Assembly: GCF_001021505.1 (NCBI RefSeq)
Contig: NZ_LDPO01000012.1
Location: 94,900-158,899 of the forward strand
Direction: 5' to 3'
Source: Mycolicibacter heraklionensis
GTDB lineage: Bacteria; Actinomycetota; Actinomycetes; Mycobacteriales; Mycobacteriaceae
Length of the DNA stretch: 64,000 nt
Under the pieces are notes generated by a model that worked only from the letters and a program-made list of their open reading frames with translations, made no database searches and was not told the origin of the DNA. Position 1 is the stretch's first letter, and each line of letters begins with the position of its first letter. Positions 17,846-25,586 of this stretch are shown one piece after another. A program made the position numbers and the translations under genes.

Positions 17846-18877
17846 ATGCCCAATACTCTCGCGCGCAGCATCGCGCTGGCACTGGCCGCCGCCATGGCAG
17901 TCACCACGCTCGCCGGATGCGGCGGCGGACCCAGCGATGTCGTCGGAGGCGGTGAGCGCTCCGAGGCGCACACCACCCTGACGCTGGTGGCCTACGCGGT
18001 TCCCGAGCCCGGCTGGAGCAAGGTGATCCCGGCCTTCTACAACACCGAGGACGGCGCCGACGTCCAGGTCGTCACCTCCTATGGCGCATCGGGCGATCAG
18101 TCCCGCGGCGTCGCCAGCGGCAAACCCGCCGACATCGTGAACTTCTCCGTGGAACCCGACGTCACCCGACTGGTGAAGGCCGGCAAGGTCGCCGAGGACT
18201 GGAACGCCGACGTCACCAAGGGAATCCCGTTCGGTTCGGTGGTGACCTTGGTGGTCCGGCAGGGCAATCCCAAGCACATCAACGGCTGGGACGACCTGTT
18301 GCGGCCCGGGGTCGAGGTGATCAGCCCCAGCCCGCTGAGCTCTGGATCGGCCAAATGGAACCTGCTGGCCCCGTACGCCGTCAAGAGCGAGGGCGGCAAG
18401 AACCCGCAGGCAGGCCTGGACTTCATCGAGCAGCTGGTCAGTGACCACTTCAAGCTGCGCCCGGGCTCGGGTCGCGAGGCCACCGATGTGTTCCTGCAGG
18501 GCAGCGGCGACGTGCTGATCAGCTACGAGAACGAGGCGATCGCGGTCGAGCGCAAGGGCAAGCCGGTGGAGCACGTCAACCCGTCGCAGACCTTCAAGAT
18601 CGAAAACCCGTTGGCCGTGGTGACCTCCAGTCGGCACCTTGACACCGTCACCGCGTTCAAGAATTTCCAGTACACGACGGCGGCGCAACGGCTGTGGGCC
18701 GAAGCCGGCTTCCGTCCGGTCGACCCGAGCATCGCCGACGAATTCCGCCACACGTTCCCGGACCCCGACAAGCTGTGGACGATCGCCGACCTCGGCGGGT
18801 GGGACGTGGTCGACAACGCCCTCTTCGACAAGTCGAGCGGCGCGATCACCAAGATCTACACCCGGGTCACCGGATGA
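17846..18877 (+). CDS. subI: Sulfate-binding lipoprotein SubI
   Basis: The 343-residue periplasmic-type sulfate receptor of the CysTWA ABC importer starts MPNTLARSIALALAAAMAVTTLAGC with a lipobox (LAGC). Family motifs of sulfate/thiosulfate-binding proteins are visible: VTSYGASGDQSRGVASGKPADIVNFS, ISPSPLSSGSAKWNLLAPY and DVLISYENEA. ATG 17846 is preferred over a start 39 bases upstream because GGAAAGG precedes it and the signal peptide then begins normally. It is the first gene of subI-cysT-cysW-cysA, overlapping cysT by 4 bp. Expression is likely controlled by the leader peptide and hairpin upstream. Confidence 0.93.
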   Translation: MPNTLARSIALALAAAMAVTTLAGCGGGPSDVVGGGERSEAHTTLTLVAYAVPEPGWSKVIPAFYNTEDGADVQVVTSYGASGDQSRGVASGKPADIVNFSVEPDVTRLVKAGKVAEDWNADVTKGIPFGSVVTLVVRQGNPKHINGWDDLLRPGVEVISPSPLSSGSAKWNLLAPYAVKSEGGKNPQAGLDFIEQLVSDHFKLRPGSGREATDVFLQGSGDVLISYENEAIAVERKGKPVEHVNPSQTFKIENPLAVVTSSRHLDTVTAFKNFQYTTAAQRLWAEAGFRPVDPSIADEFRHTFPDPDKLWTIADLGGWDVVDNALFDKSSGAITKIYTRVTG

Positions 18878-19725
18878 GCGCGACGGTGGTCACCGAGGTG
18901 ACTCGGCCCGGCGAGGGCGGCGAGCACTCAGGGTTTCGACGGGAAGGGGTGTCGCTGCGCGTCGGTGCTGCCACGGTGTGGCTGTCGCTGATCGTGTTGG
19001 CGCCGCTGGCCGCGATCGCCTGGCAGGCCGGCGGCGGTGGGTGGCGTGCGTTCCAGCTGGCGGTCACCTCGCACGCCGCCGTGCAGTCGTTTCGGGTGAC
19101 GCTGACGATCGCGGCCGGGGTCACCGTGCTCAACCTGCTGTTCGGCCTGTTGATCGCGTGGGTGCTGGTGCGCGACGACTTCTTCGGCAAGCGCTTCATC
19201 GACGTGATCATCGACCTGCCGTTCGCGCTGCCCACCATCGTCGCGAGCCTGGTGATGCTGGCGCTCTACGGCCCGGCCAGCCCCGTGCACGTGCACCTGC
19301 AGCACACCGCCTGGGGCGTCGGCCTGGCGCTGGCGTTCGTCACGCTGCCGTTCGTGGTGCGGTCGGTGCAACCGGTGCTGCTGGAGATCGATCGGGAGGT
19401 CGAGGAAGCCGCCGCGTCGCTGGGCGCCTCCGGGCTGACCATCTTCCGGGCCGTGGTGCTGCCGGCCCTGACACCGTCGCTGCTGACGGGAGCGGGGCTG
19501 GCGTTCTCCCGGGCGATCGGCGAGTTCGGTTCGGTGGTGTTGATCGGTGGCGCGGTGCCCGGCAAGACCGAGGTGTCCTCGCAGTGGATCCGGACGTTGA
19601 TCGAGAACGACGACCGCACCGGTGCGGCGGCGATCTCGCTGGTACTGCTCGGGATTTCGTTCCTGGTGCTGCTCGCCCTGCGGGTGCTGGGGTCGCGAGT
19701 GAGCAAGCGGCAGGAGAGGTCCTGA
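18874..19725 (+). CDS. cysT: Sulfate ABC transporter permease CysT
   Basis: The 283-residue inner-membrane permease has about six transmembrane helices. The EAA loop that docks the ATPase reads EIDREVEEAAASLGASGLTIFRAVVLPAL near residues 170-198, with a second conserved stretch GEFGSVVLIGG. The start is the ATG in ATGA overlapping the subI stop. With CysW it forms the heterodimeric sulfate/thiosulfate channel. Confidence 0.93.
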   Translation: MSATVVTEVTRPGEGGEHSGFRREGVSLRVGAATVWLSLIVLAPLAAIAWQAGGGGWRAFQLAVTSHAAVQSFRVTLTIAAGVTVLNLLFGLLIAWVLVRDDFFGKRFIDVIIDLPFALPTIVASLVMLALYGPASPVHVHLQHTAWGVGLALAFVTLPFVVRSVQPVLLEIDREVEEAAASLGASGLTIFRAVVLPALTPSLLTGAGLAFSRAIGEFGSVVLIGGAVPGKTEVSSQWIRTLIENDDRTGAAAISLVLLGISFLVLLALRVLGSRVSKRQERS

Positions 19726-19726
19726 T

Positions 19727-20539
19727 ATGACGTCGTCACGGAAAATCCGCTACCTGCTCCGCTTCCTCGCGGTGGCCTACATCGGCCTGCTGCTGATCGT
19801 CCCGGTGTCGTTGATCCTGTGGCGCAGCTTCGCGCCCGGGCTCGGACAGTTCTTCGACTACATCTCCACACCGGCAGCCATCTCGGCGCTGCAACTGTCG
19901 CTGCTGGTGGTGGCGATCGTGGTGCCCCTGAACGTCATCTTCGGTATTCCGACAGCATTAGTATTGGCTCGCAACAAGTTCCGCGGCAAGGGCGTGCTTC
20001 AGGCGGTCATTGACCTGCCATTCGCGGTCTCGCCGGTGATCGTCGGTGTGGCGCTGGTGGTGCTGTGGGGATCCGCGGGGCTGCTGGGCTTCGTGGAGAA
20101 CGACTGGGGTTTCAAGATCATCTTCGGCCTGCCGGGCATCGTGCTGGCCAGCATCTTCGTCACGCTGCCGTTCGTGATCCGGGAAGTCGAACCGGTGCTG
20201 CACGAACTGGGCACCGATATGGAGGAAGCGTCGGCGACGCTGGGTTCGAGTTGGTGGCAGACGTTCTGGCGGATCACGCTGCCATCCATCCGCTGGGGGC
20301 TGACGTACGGGATCGTGCTGACGGTGGCGCGCACGCTCGGCGAGTACGGCGCGGTGTTGATCGTGTCGTCGAACCTGCCCGGAAAGTCCCAGACGCTGAC
20401 ACTGCTGGTGTCCGACCGTTACAACCGCGGCGCCGAATACGGCGCCTACGCCTTGTCCACACTGCTGATGACGGTGTCGGTGTTGGTCTTGATCGTTCAG
20501 GTGGTGCTCGACGTGCGGGCCGGAAAGGGAAACAAATGA
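19727..20539 (+). CDS. cysW: Sulfate ABC transporter permease CysW
   Basis: The 270-residue permease is the partner of CysT. It has six predicted spans and the EAA-type loop [28 protein letters not shown] near residues 160-187, followed by [21 protein letters not shown], typical of CysW. It starts one base after the cysT stop and overlaps cysA by 4 bp (ATGA). Confidence 0.93.
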   Translation: MTSSRKIRYLLRFLAVAYIGLLLIVPVSLILWRSFAPGLGQFFDYISTPAAISALQLSLLVVAIVVPLNVIFGIPTALVLARNKFRGKGVLQAVIDLPFAVSPVIVGVALVVLWGSAGLLGFVENDWGFKIIFGLPGIVLASIFVTLPFVIREVEPVLHELGTDMEEASATLGSSWWQTFWRITLPSIRWGLTYGIVLTVARTLGEYGAVLIVSSNLPGKSQTLTLLVSDRYNRGAEYGAYALSTLLMTVSVLVLIVQVVLDVRAGKGNK

Positions 20540-21576
20540 GCAACGCAATCACGGTGCGCGGGGCGAACAAGCGCTACGGCGACTTCGTCGCATTGGACAA
20601 CGTCGACTTCGCGGTCCCGTCCGGTTCGCTGACGGCGCTGCTCGGGCCCAGCGGCTCGGGCAAGTCGACTCTGCTGCGGGCCATCGCCGGCCTGGACCAC
20701 CCGGACAGCGGGACGGTCACCATCAACGGAGTCGACGTCACCGGGGTTCCGCCACAGCGGCGCGGGATCGGGTTCGTCTTCCAGCACTACGCGGCGTTCA
20801 AGCACATGACGGTGCGCGACAACGTGGCGTTCGGGCTCAAGATCCGCAAGCGGCCCAAGGCCGAAATCAAAGAAAAGGTGGACAACCTGCTCGAAGTGGT
20901 GGGGCTCAGCGGTTTCCAGACCCGCTACCCCAACCAGCTGTCCGGCGGTCAGCGCCAGCGGATGGCCCTGGCGCGGGCCCTTGCGGTGGATCCGCAGGTG
21001 CTGCTGCTCGACGAGCCGTTCGGGGCGCTGGACGCCAAGGTCCGGGAAGACCTGCGGGCCTGGCTGCGCCGCCTGCACGACGAGGTGCACGTCACCACGG
21101 TGCTGGTCACTCACGACCAGGCCGAGGCGCTGGACGTCGCGGACCGGATCGCCGTGCTGAATCAGGGCCGCATCGAGCAGCTCGGCACCCCGACCGAGGT
21201 CTATGACGCGCCGGCGAACGCGTTCGTCATGTCGTTCCTGGGAGCGGTGTCCTCGCTCAACGGAGCCTTGGTCCGTCCGCACGACATCCGGGTCGGCCGT
21301 ACCCCCGACATGGCGGTGTCCGCGGCAACGGTAGACGGCGCCGACGGGGTCGGGGTGCTGCGTGCCACCGTCGACCGGGTGGTGACGCTGGGCTTCGAGG
21401 TGCGGGTCGAGCTCACCAATGCCGCGACCCAGGTGCCGTTCACCGCCCAGATCACCCGCGGGGACGCCGAGGCGCTCGCGTTGGCCGAGGGGGACACCGT
21501 TTACGTGCGGGCCACCCGGATCCCGCCGTTGAGTGACGTGGCGGCGGTGGGCGCGGCGGTACCGGCGTCAGGGTAA
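20536..21576 (+). CDS. cysA: Sulfate ABC transporter ATPase CysA
   Basis: The 346-residue ATPase energises sulfate/thiosulfate import. It has Walker [10 protein letters not shown] (about 37-45), Q-loop FVFQHYAAF, signature [15 protein letters not shown] (about 135-149), Walker [13 protein letters not shown] and H-loop [10 protein letters not shown]-terminal TOBE-like regulatory domain starts about residue 240. The start is the ATG of ATGA overlapping cysW. It ends the operon, facing the diflavin reductase gene 16 bp away. Confidence 0.94.
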   Translation: MSNAITVRGANKRYGDFVALDNVDFAVPSGSLTALLGPSGSGKSTLLRAIAGLDHPDSGTVTINGVDVTGVPPQRRGIGFVFQHYAAFKHMTVRDNVAFGLKIRKRPKAEIKEKVDNLLEVVGLSGFQTRYPNQLSGGQRQRMALARALAVDPQVLLLDEPFGALDAKVREDLRAWLRRLHDEVHVTTVLVTHDQAEALDVADRIAVLNQGRIEQLGTPTEVYDAPANAFVMSFLGAVSSLNGALVRPHDIRVGRTPDMAVSAATVDGADGVGVLRATVDRVVTLGFEVRVELTNAATQVPFTAQITRGDAEALALAEGDTVYVRATRIPPLSDVAAVGAAVPASG

Positions 21577-21592
21577 GCCGACCCTGCGCCGG

Positions 21593-23230
21593 CTAGTAGA
21601 CATCCCGCAGATAGCGGTGGGTCTTGATGAGCTGGTTGACATAGGCGTGCGCCGCAGCGGTGTTCATGTTGCCGGCGCTGGCCACGATGGCGTGCAGTGC
21701 GGCGTCGACGTCCTTGGCCATACGTTCGGCATCACCGCAGACGTAGAGCTGCGCACCCTCTTCGAGCCAGCTGAAGAGCTCCGTCGAGTTCTCCCACATG
21801 CGTTGCTGGACATACCGATTCGGTGTGTCGGTGGCGCCGTCGCGGGAGAACGCGAGGTCGAGCCGGGACAGCACCCCTGACCTGAGATGGTCCTCGAACT
21901 CGTTCCGGTAGAGGAAGTCGCCGGCTCTGCGCCGATTCCCGAAGAAGAGCCACGAACGTCCCTTGGCGCCGGCGGCGCGGCGTTCTTGCAGGAACGCGCG
22001 AAACGGCGCCACCCCGGTCCCGGGGCCGATCATGATGACGGGCACATCGGGTCCGGGCAGTCGGAAGGAATGGTTGGGCCGCAGGTGTACTCGCACGGTG
22101 TCGGCGCGGTCGGCCAGGAACGAGGTAGCCACGCCGCCATAGTGGCGGTCTGCGAGGGCGTAACGCACGGTCGCGACGGTCAGGTGCACGTGGTCGGGGC
22201 TGACCAGTGGGCTCGAGGCGATCGAGTAGTCGCGGTACTGAAGCGGACGCAACGTGTCGATCACCTCGTCCGCGGTCAGCGTGCCCAGTCTGATCAGGTC
22301 GAGCACGTCTCTGCCGTAGAGCCAAGAGTCCTGTGCCGCATCGGCATTCCCGCCCAGCGCAGCTGCGGCATGCGCGTCACGGGTGCGTGCGGCCGTCAGC
22401 TCCCGCAGTGCTCGCGACGGCGTCCGTATCTCGAGGTGATGGGTCAGCAGCACACCGAGGGGCTCGTCGTGGCCGGGCACGGTGTGTTCGGGGCCCAGCC
22501 CGAACTCGGCCAAGATGGCGTCGACCAGAGCGGGATCGTTGGTCGGATGCACGGCCAGGGAATCGCCTGCGGCATAGGCGATGCCGGAGCCGGTGAGGTC
22601 CAGCTCGTAGTGGCGGACCTCTTTGTCGGATCCGGGCGCGGTGAGCAGCTTGTTGACCATTACGCGGGCTTCGAAGGGGCGATCTCGGTCGGGGTTGTTC
22701 GGTGTGGCCTGCTCGGGGGAGTGCGCGGCGCGGCTCGATACGACGACGTCCCCACCGGGGGCGGTGTGCTCGGCGGTCAGGAGCTTGACGATGTCGGTCG
22801 TCCAGGCCGCGGCCGGCTTGGCATAGGAGCCGTCGATGTCGACGCGTTCGGCCAACCGGGTGGCGCCCAACTGCTTCAGCCGTGCGTCGAGCAGTCGGCC
22901 GGCGTTGCAGAACAGGTCGTAACCGGTGTCGCCGAGGGCGAGCACCGCGAAACTCAGGTGTTCCAGGCGGTCGGCGGTCTCCGCGCTCAGGGCCTCCCAG
23001 AACAGCGTGGCGTTGTCGGGAAACTCGCCGTCGCCCCAGGTCGAGGTGACGACGATGAGGTGGGTGGCCGAGTGCAGGTCACTGATGTCGACCTGATTGA
23101 GCTCGACGGCTTCGGCGCTGAGACCGGTGGCTTCTTCGAATGCCTCGGCGAACGACATGGCGGCGTCTTCGGCGTTGCCCATGTCGCTGCCGTAGCCGAC
23201 CACCATCGAGAAGTCGGGGCCGGTGTTCAC
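21593..23230 (-). CDS. CysJ-like diflavin reductase in an iron-boxed operon
   Basis: The 545-residue protein has the domain order of sulfite reductase flavoprotein/cytochrome P450 reductase. An N-terminal flavodoxin has the FMN loop GYGSDMGNAED (about residues 12-22) and STWGDGEFPDN. An FAD/connecting region contains RDYSIASSP, and an NADPH domain has MIGPGTGVAPFRAF and VCGDAERMAKDVD, with the C-terminal HRYLRDVY of CysJ. The GTG start overlaps the upstream FhuF-like gene's stop (GTGA), so the pair is translationally coupled and shares the IdeR box at 24053. Mycobacterial sulfite reductase (SirA) uses ferredoxin, so a different acceptor, perhaps a ferric siderophore, is my inference. Confidence 0.8.
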   Translation of the reverse strand: MNTGPDFSMVVGYGSDMGNAEDAAMSFAEAFEEATGLSAEAVELNQVDISDLHSATHLIVVTSTWGDGEFPDNATLFWEALSAETADRLEHLSFAVLALGDTGYDLFCNAGRLLDARLKQLGATRLAERVDIDGSYAKPAAAWTTDIVKLLTAEHTAPGGDVVVSSRAAHSPEQATPNNPDRDRPFEARVMVNKLLTAPGSDKEVRHYELDLTGSGIAYAAGDSLAVHPTNDPALVDAILAEFGLGPEHTVPGHDEPLGVLLTHHLEIRTPSRALRELTAARTRDAHAAAALGGNADAAQDSWLYGRDVLDLIRLGTLTADEVIDTLRPLQYRDYSIASSPLVSPDHVHLTVATVRYALADRHYGGVATSFLADRADTVRVHLRPNHSFRLPGPDVPVIMIGPGTGVAPFRAFLQERRAAGAKGRSWLFFGNRRRAGDFLYRNEFEDHLRSGVLSRLDLAFSRDGATDTPNRYVQQRMWENSTELFSWLEEGAQLYVCGDAERMAKDVDAALHAIVASAGNMNTAAAHAYVNQLIKTHRYLRDVY

Positions 23231-24039
23231 AGCCGTTGCCCGCCCGAACTCGAAGCGGTGCCGGTGGGGACCCGACGGGGGGCTGTCTTCGGCTGGAAAG
23301 CCGGCATGGCGGGCCCCCGCACCGGTAGGCCGAAGCCGACCATCGCGTCCAGGATGGCCTGACTGCGCCGGAAGCTGACGGCCTCGTCCTGCTCGGTGCG
23401 GCGTGGCAGCTGGTTTGCCGCGACCACCACCGTCGATCCCAGGAGCTGCCACATCGACGCGATCGAGATCGCGCCCTCGCACACCGCATGGAGCCAGACG
23501 AACAGCGGCGCCAAAGTTCGGTGGCAGCGGTGGGCCGCCCAGGTGGTCAGGGCCGATTCGCTGGGCAGCACCACCACCGTGTCGGTGTGGCCGCGCTCGC
23601 CCTTCTCGTGGATCCAGGGGTCGTCGGGAAGCACGCGCACGGTCGGGTCGACAACGGCCACCCAGTCGATGTCGTTGTCGCGGTCGAAGTGCACCCACAG
23701 GTTCTCCAGGCCCGCGTCCCACGCGCGTCCCTCGAGTAGCACCAGCGGAAGGAGCCGCCCCAGCACTTCGTGGACCAGCCGCGCGGCCAGGACGTTTCCT
23801 GCCGCGCGTGGGTCTGTCATGGCGGCGGTCTCATCGAAGCGGACCCGCAGGCGATCGATGGTGAAAACCGAATCCAACGGGAACCATCGGCGCTTGTTGA
23901 CGTCAGCGAGAACCGCGACACCGTAGGTTCGCGGGCAATGCGGATGGAGCTGGCGAAGCCTGGTACAGGATTCGTGCAGCGCGAACCGCCGACGAATTAC
24001 CATTCTCGCGATAAGGGGATCCTCGCCCGTGGACGTCAC
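23227..24039 (-). CDS. FhuF/IucA-C-terminal-like protein, putative siderophore-iron reductase partner
   Basis: The 270-residue protein resembles the FhuF-like domain shared by ferric-siderophore reductases and the C-terminal part of IucA/IucC synthetases. There is an N-terminal beta region (TYGVAVLADVNKRRWFPLDSV), then LLEGRAWDAGLENLWVHFD in the place of the family's E-x-H-x-Q-N motif, and a helical second half (SIASMWQLLGSTVVVAANQL). The C-terminal Cys-Cys-x10-Cys-x2-Cys cluster of true FhuF is missing, so an iron-sulfur centre is unlikely. GTG 24039 has AAGGAG five bases before it. A near-consensus IdeR box ends 14 bases upstream of the start, and the stop overlaps the diflavin reductase. 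Family assignment is tentative. Confidence 0.6.
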   Translation of the reverse strand: MTSTGEDPLIARMVIRRRFALHESCTRLRQLHPHCPRTYGVAVLADVNKRRWFPLDSVFTIDRLRVRFDETAAMTDPRAAGNVLAARLVHEVLGRLLPLVLLEGRAWDAGLENLWVHFDRDNDIDWVAVVDPTVRVLPDDPWIHEKGERGHTDTVVVLPSESALTTWAAHRCHRTLAPLFVWLHAVCEGAISIASMWQLLGSTVVVAANQLPRRTEQDEAVSFRRSQAILDAMVGFGLPVRGPAMPAFQPKTAPRRVPTGTASSSGGQRL

Positions 24040-24052
24040 CCAAGCTCCTTAC

Positions 24053-24071
24053 GTAGGTTAGGCTAACCATA
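24053..24071 (-). promoter_or_regulatory. IdeR iron box for the FhuF-like/diflavin operon
   Basis: GTAGGTTAGGCTAACCATA matches the mycobacterial IdeR consensus TTAGGTTAGGCTAACCTAA at 16 of 19 positions, with the central GGTTAGGCTAACC intact. It lies just before the start of the minus-strand FhuF-like gene. No gene starts on the plus strand here. Repression by Fe-IdeR and induction under iron limitation are expected. Confidence 0.85.
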
Positions 24072-24144
24072 CTAAGGGTGAAGGGTGGTGATGAGCGCTG
24101 TGACGGGTCTCACTGCGGAGCGGTCGCTGGCGAACCGCCGTCCG

Positions 24145-24858
24145 TCAGGCGGCGGCCCGCGCCCTCAGGACGTCTTCCACGCGGTCCAGCACGGTCGCGG
24201 CCACCAGGCGGTGCGCGCCGAGCGGCTGGGCCATCGTGATCCCCGCCTGTGCGGCGTAGGCCGCGACCCGGTCGGTGATCCTGCCGTGGGCCAGGAACCA
24301 CGGGGCGATCATCAGCTTGGTGGCGCCACGTGCCCGCAAGCGTTCGACGGCTTCGGGCACCGACGGCTGGGGGCCCTCGGTGGCGAAGGCGACTTCCACT
24401 CCGGCCCAACGTGTTCCGCGAGACAGCGGAGCTGCGATCGTGGCGGTCTGGGCATTGGCCGCCGCACGCGAGGAGCCCACCGCGACCACCACCACACCCA
24501 GCTCCGGGTCGAATCGCGAGGCACCGGCGCTGGTCAGGCGTTCGCCGAGAACCTGCACCAGACGGCTGTCCTCGCCCAGCGTCGGAGCCACCCGCAGATC
24601 AACGCCGGACTCCGCGATCATCGCCGGAATATCGACGCGGGCGTGGTAGGCACTCGCCAACAGCAGGGGGGCCACGATCGTGTCGCCGGTGGTCTCACGC
24701 AGCACATCGCGCAGGTTCGGGGTGCTGTGTTCGCAGAACGCCACCCGCACGGCGTATTCGGGCGCCACCCGGCGCAGGTGCCCGGCGATCGCACGGGTGT
24801 TGGCCGCCGAGCGTGGATCCCGGCTGCCGTGCGCGGTCAGTACCAGCGTGGTGGTCAC
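24145..24858 (-). CDS. CbiX-type sirohydrochlorin chelatase
   Basis: The 237-residue protein begins VTTTLVLTAHGSRDPRSAAN, the N-terminal metal-ligand histidine motif of CbiX/SirB class II chelatases, and repeats the fold in its second half (VVVVAVGSSRAAANAQ, then APWFLAHGRITDRV with another histidine). It would insert ferrous iron into sirohydrochlorin to make the siroheme needed by SirA, the first gene of this operon. The GTG start overlaps the cysH stop (GTGA). It corresponds to Rv2393. Confidence 0.85.
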   Translation of the reverse strand: MTTTLVLTAHGSRDPRSAANTRAIAGHLRRVAPEYAVRVAFCEHSTPNLRDVLRETTGDTIVAPLLLASAYHARVDIPAMIAESGVDLRVAPTLGEDSRLVQVLGERLTSAGASRFDPELGVVVVAVGSSRAAANAQTATIAAPLSRGTRWAGVEVAFATEGPQPSVPEAVERLRARGATKLMIAPWFLAHGRITDRVAAYAAQAGITMAQPLGAHRLVAATVLDRVEDVLRARAAA

Positions 24859-25586
24859 GAGGCGTGCAGCCCGCATTCGGTCTTGGCCAGGCCGGCCCAG
24901 CGTCCGCTGCGCGGATCGGCACCCGCCTCCGGCTTGATGGTGCACGGCGCGCAGCCGATCGACGGGTAGCCCTCATCGATCAGCGGGTTGACCAGCACGT
25001 TGTTGGCGATGATGTAGGCGTCCATCTCGTCATCGGTCCACGCGGCGAGGGGGTTGACCTTCACCAGACCGAACTGCTCGTCGAAGCTGATCAGCGGGGC
25101 GTTGGCACGCGTCGGCGCCTCCACCCGGCGCAACCCGGTGACCCACGCCGAGTAGCCGCGCAGCGTGCGAGACAGCGGCTCGACCTTGCGCAGCCGGCAG
25201 CACAGCGCCGGATTGGACCCGAACAGGTCTTTGCCGTGGGCGGCGTCCTGCTCCGCCACCGTCTGCTCCGGGGTGACGTTGACCAACGCGATGTCGTACA
25301 TCGCCTCCACCGCATCGCGGGTGCCGATGGTCTCGGCGAAGTGGTAGCCGGTGTCGAGGAACAGCACCGGAACCCCGGCGCGGACCTTGGCCGCCAGGTC
25401 CACCAGCACCGCGTCGGCCATGTTGGAGGCCACCACGTAGTTGCAGGTGGCGCCACCTCGGGGGCCGTTCACCCCGCCGAAGTTCGCATCCGTCCACTCC
25501 AGCAGCTCGGTGGCGCTGGCGCCGTCGAGCTCGGCCGCGCCCTGGGCGGCCAGCTCACGCAGCTCCGCTTCGCTGTGGGGCCTCAT
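24855..25586 (-). CDS. cysH: Adenylylsulfate (APS) reductase CysH
   Basis: This 243-residue assimilatory reductase reduces adenosine 5'-phosphosulfate to sulfite. The PP-loop region includes LFLDTGYHFAET. The paired cysteine motifs CCRLRKVEPL and GCAPC ligate the [4Fe-4S] cluster that marks APS- rather than PAPS-specific enzymes, and the C-terminal AKTECGLH carries the catalytic cysteine. It starts at an ATG overlapping the sirA stop by 4 bp, inside sirA-cysH-chelatase, and corresponds to Rv2392. Confidence 0.94.
   Translation of the reverse strand: MRPHSEAELRELAAQGAAELDGASATELLEWTDANFGGVNGPRGGATCNYVVASNMADAVLVDLAAKVRAGVPVLFLDTGYHFAETIGTRDAVEAMYDIALVNVTPEQTVAEQDAAHGKDLFGSNPALCCRLRKVEPLSRTLRGYSAWVTGLRRVEAPTRANAPLISFDEQFGLVKVNPLAAWTDDEMDAYIIANNVLVNPLIDEGYPSIGCAPCTIKPEAGADPRSGRWAGLAKTECGLHAS

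Noticed and set aside
21593..23230. Assignment of the diflavin reductase as the NADPH subunit of sulfite reductase
   Set aside because: The local sulfite reductase SirA is of the ferredoxin type. The diflavin gene is coupled to an IdeR-boxed FhuF-like gene and not to sirA, so the domain name CysJ-like is kept but not the function.
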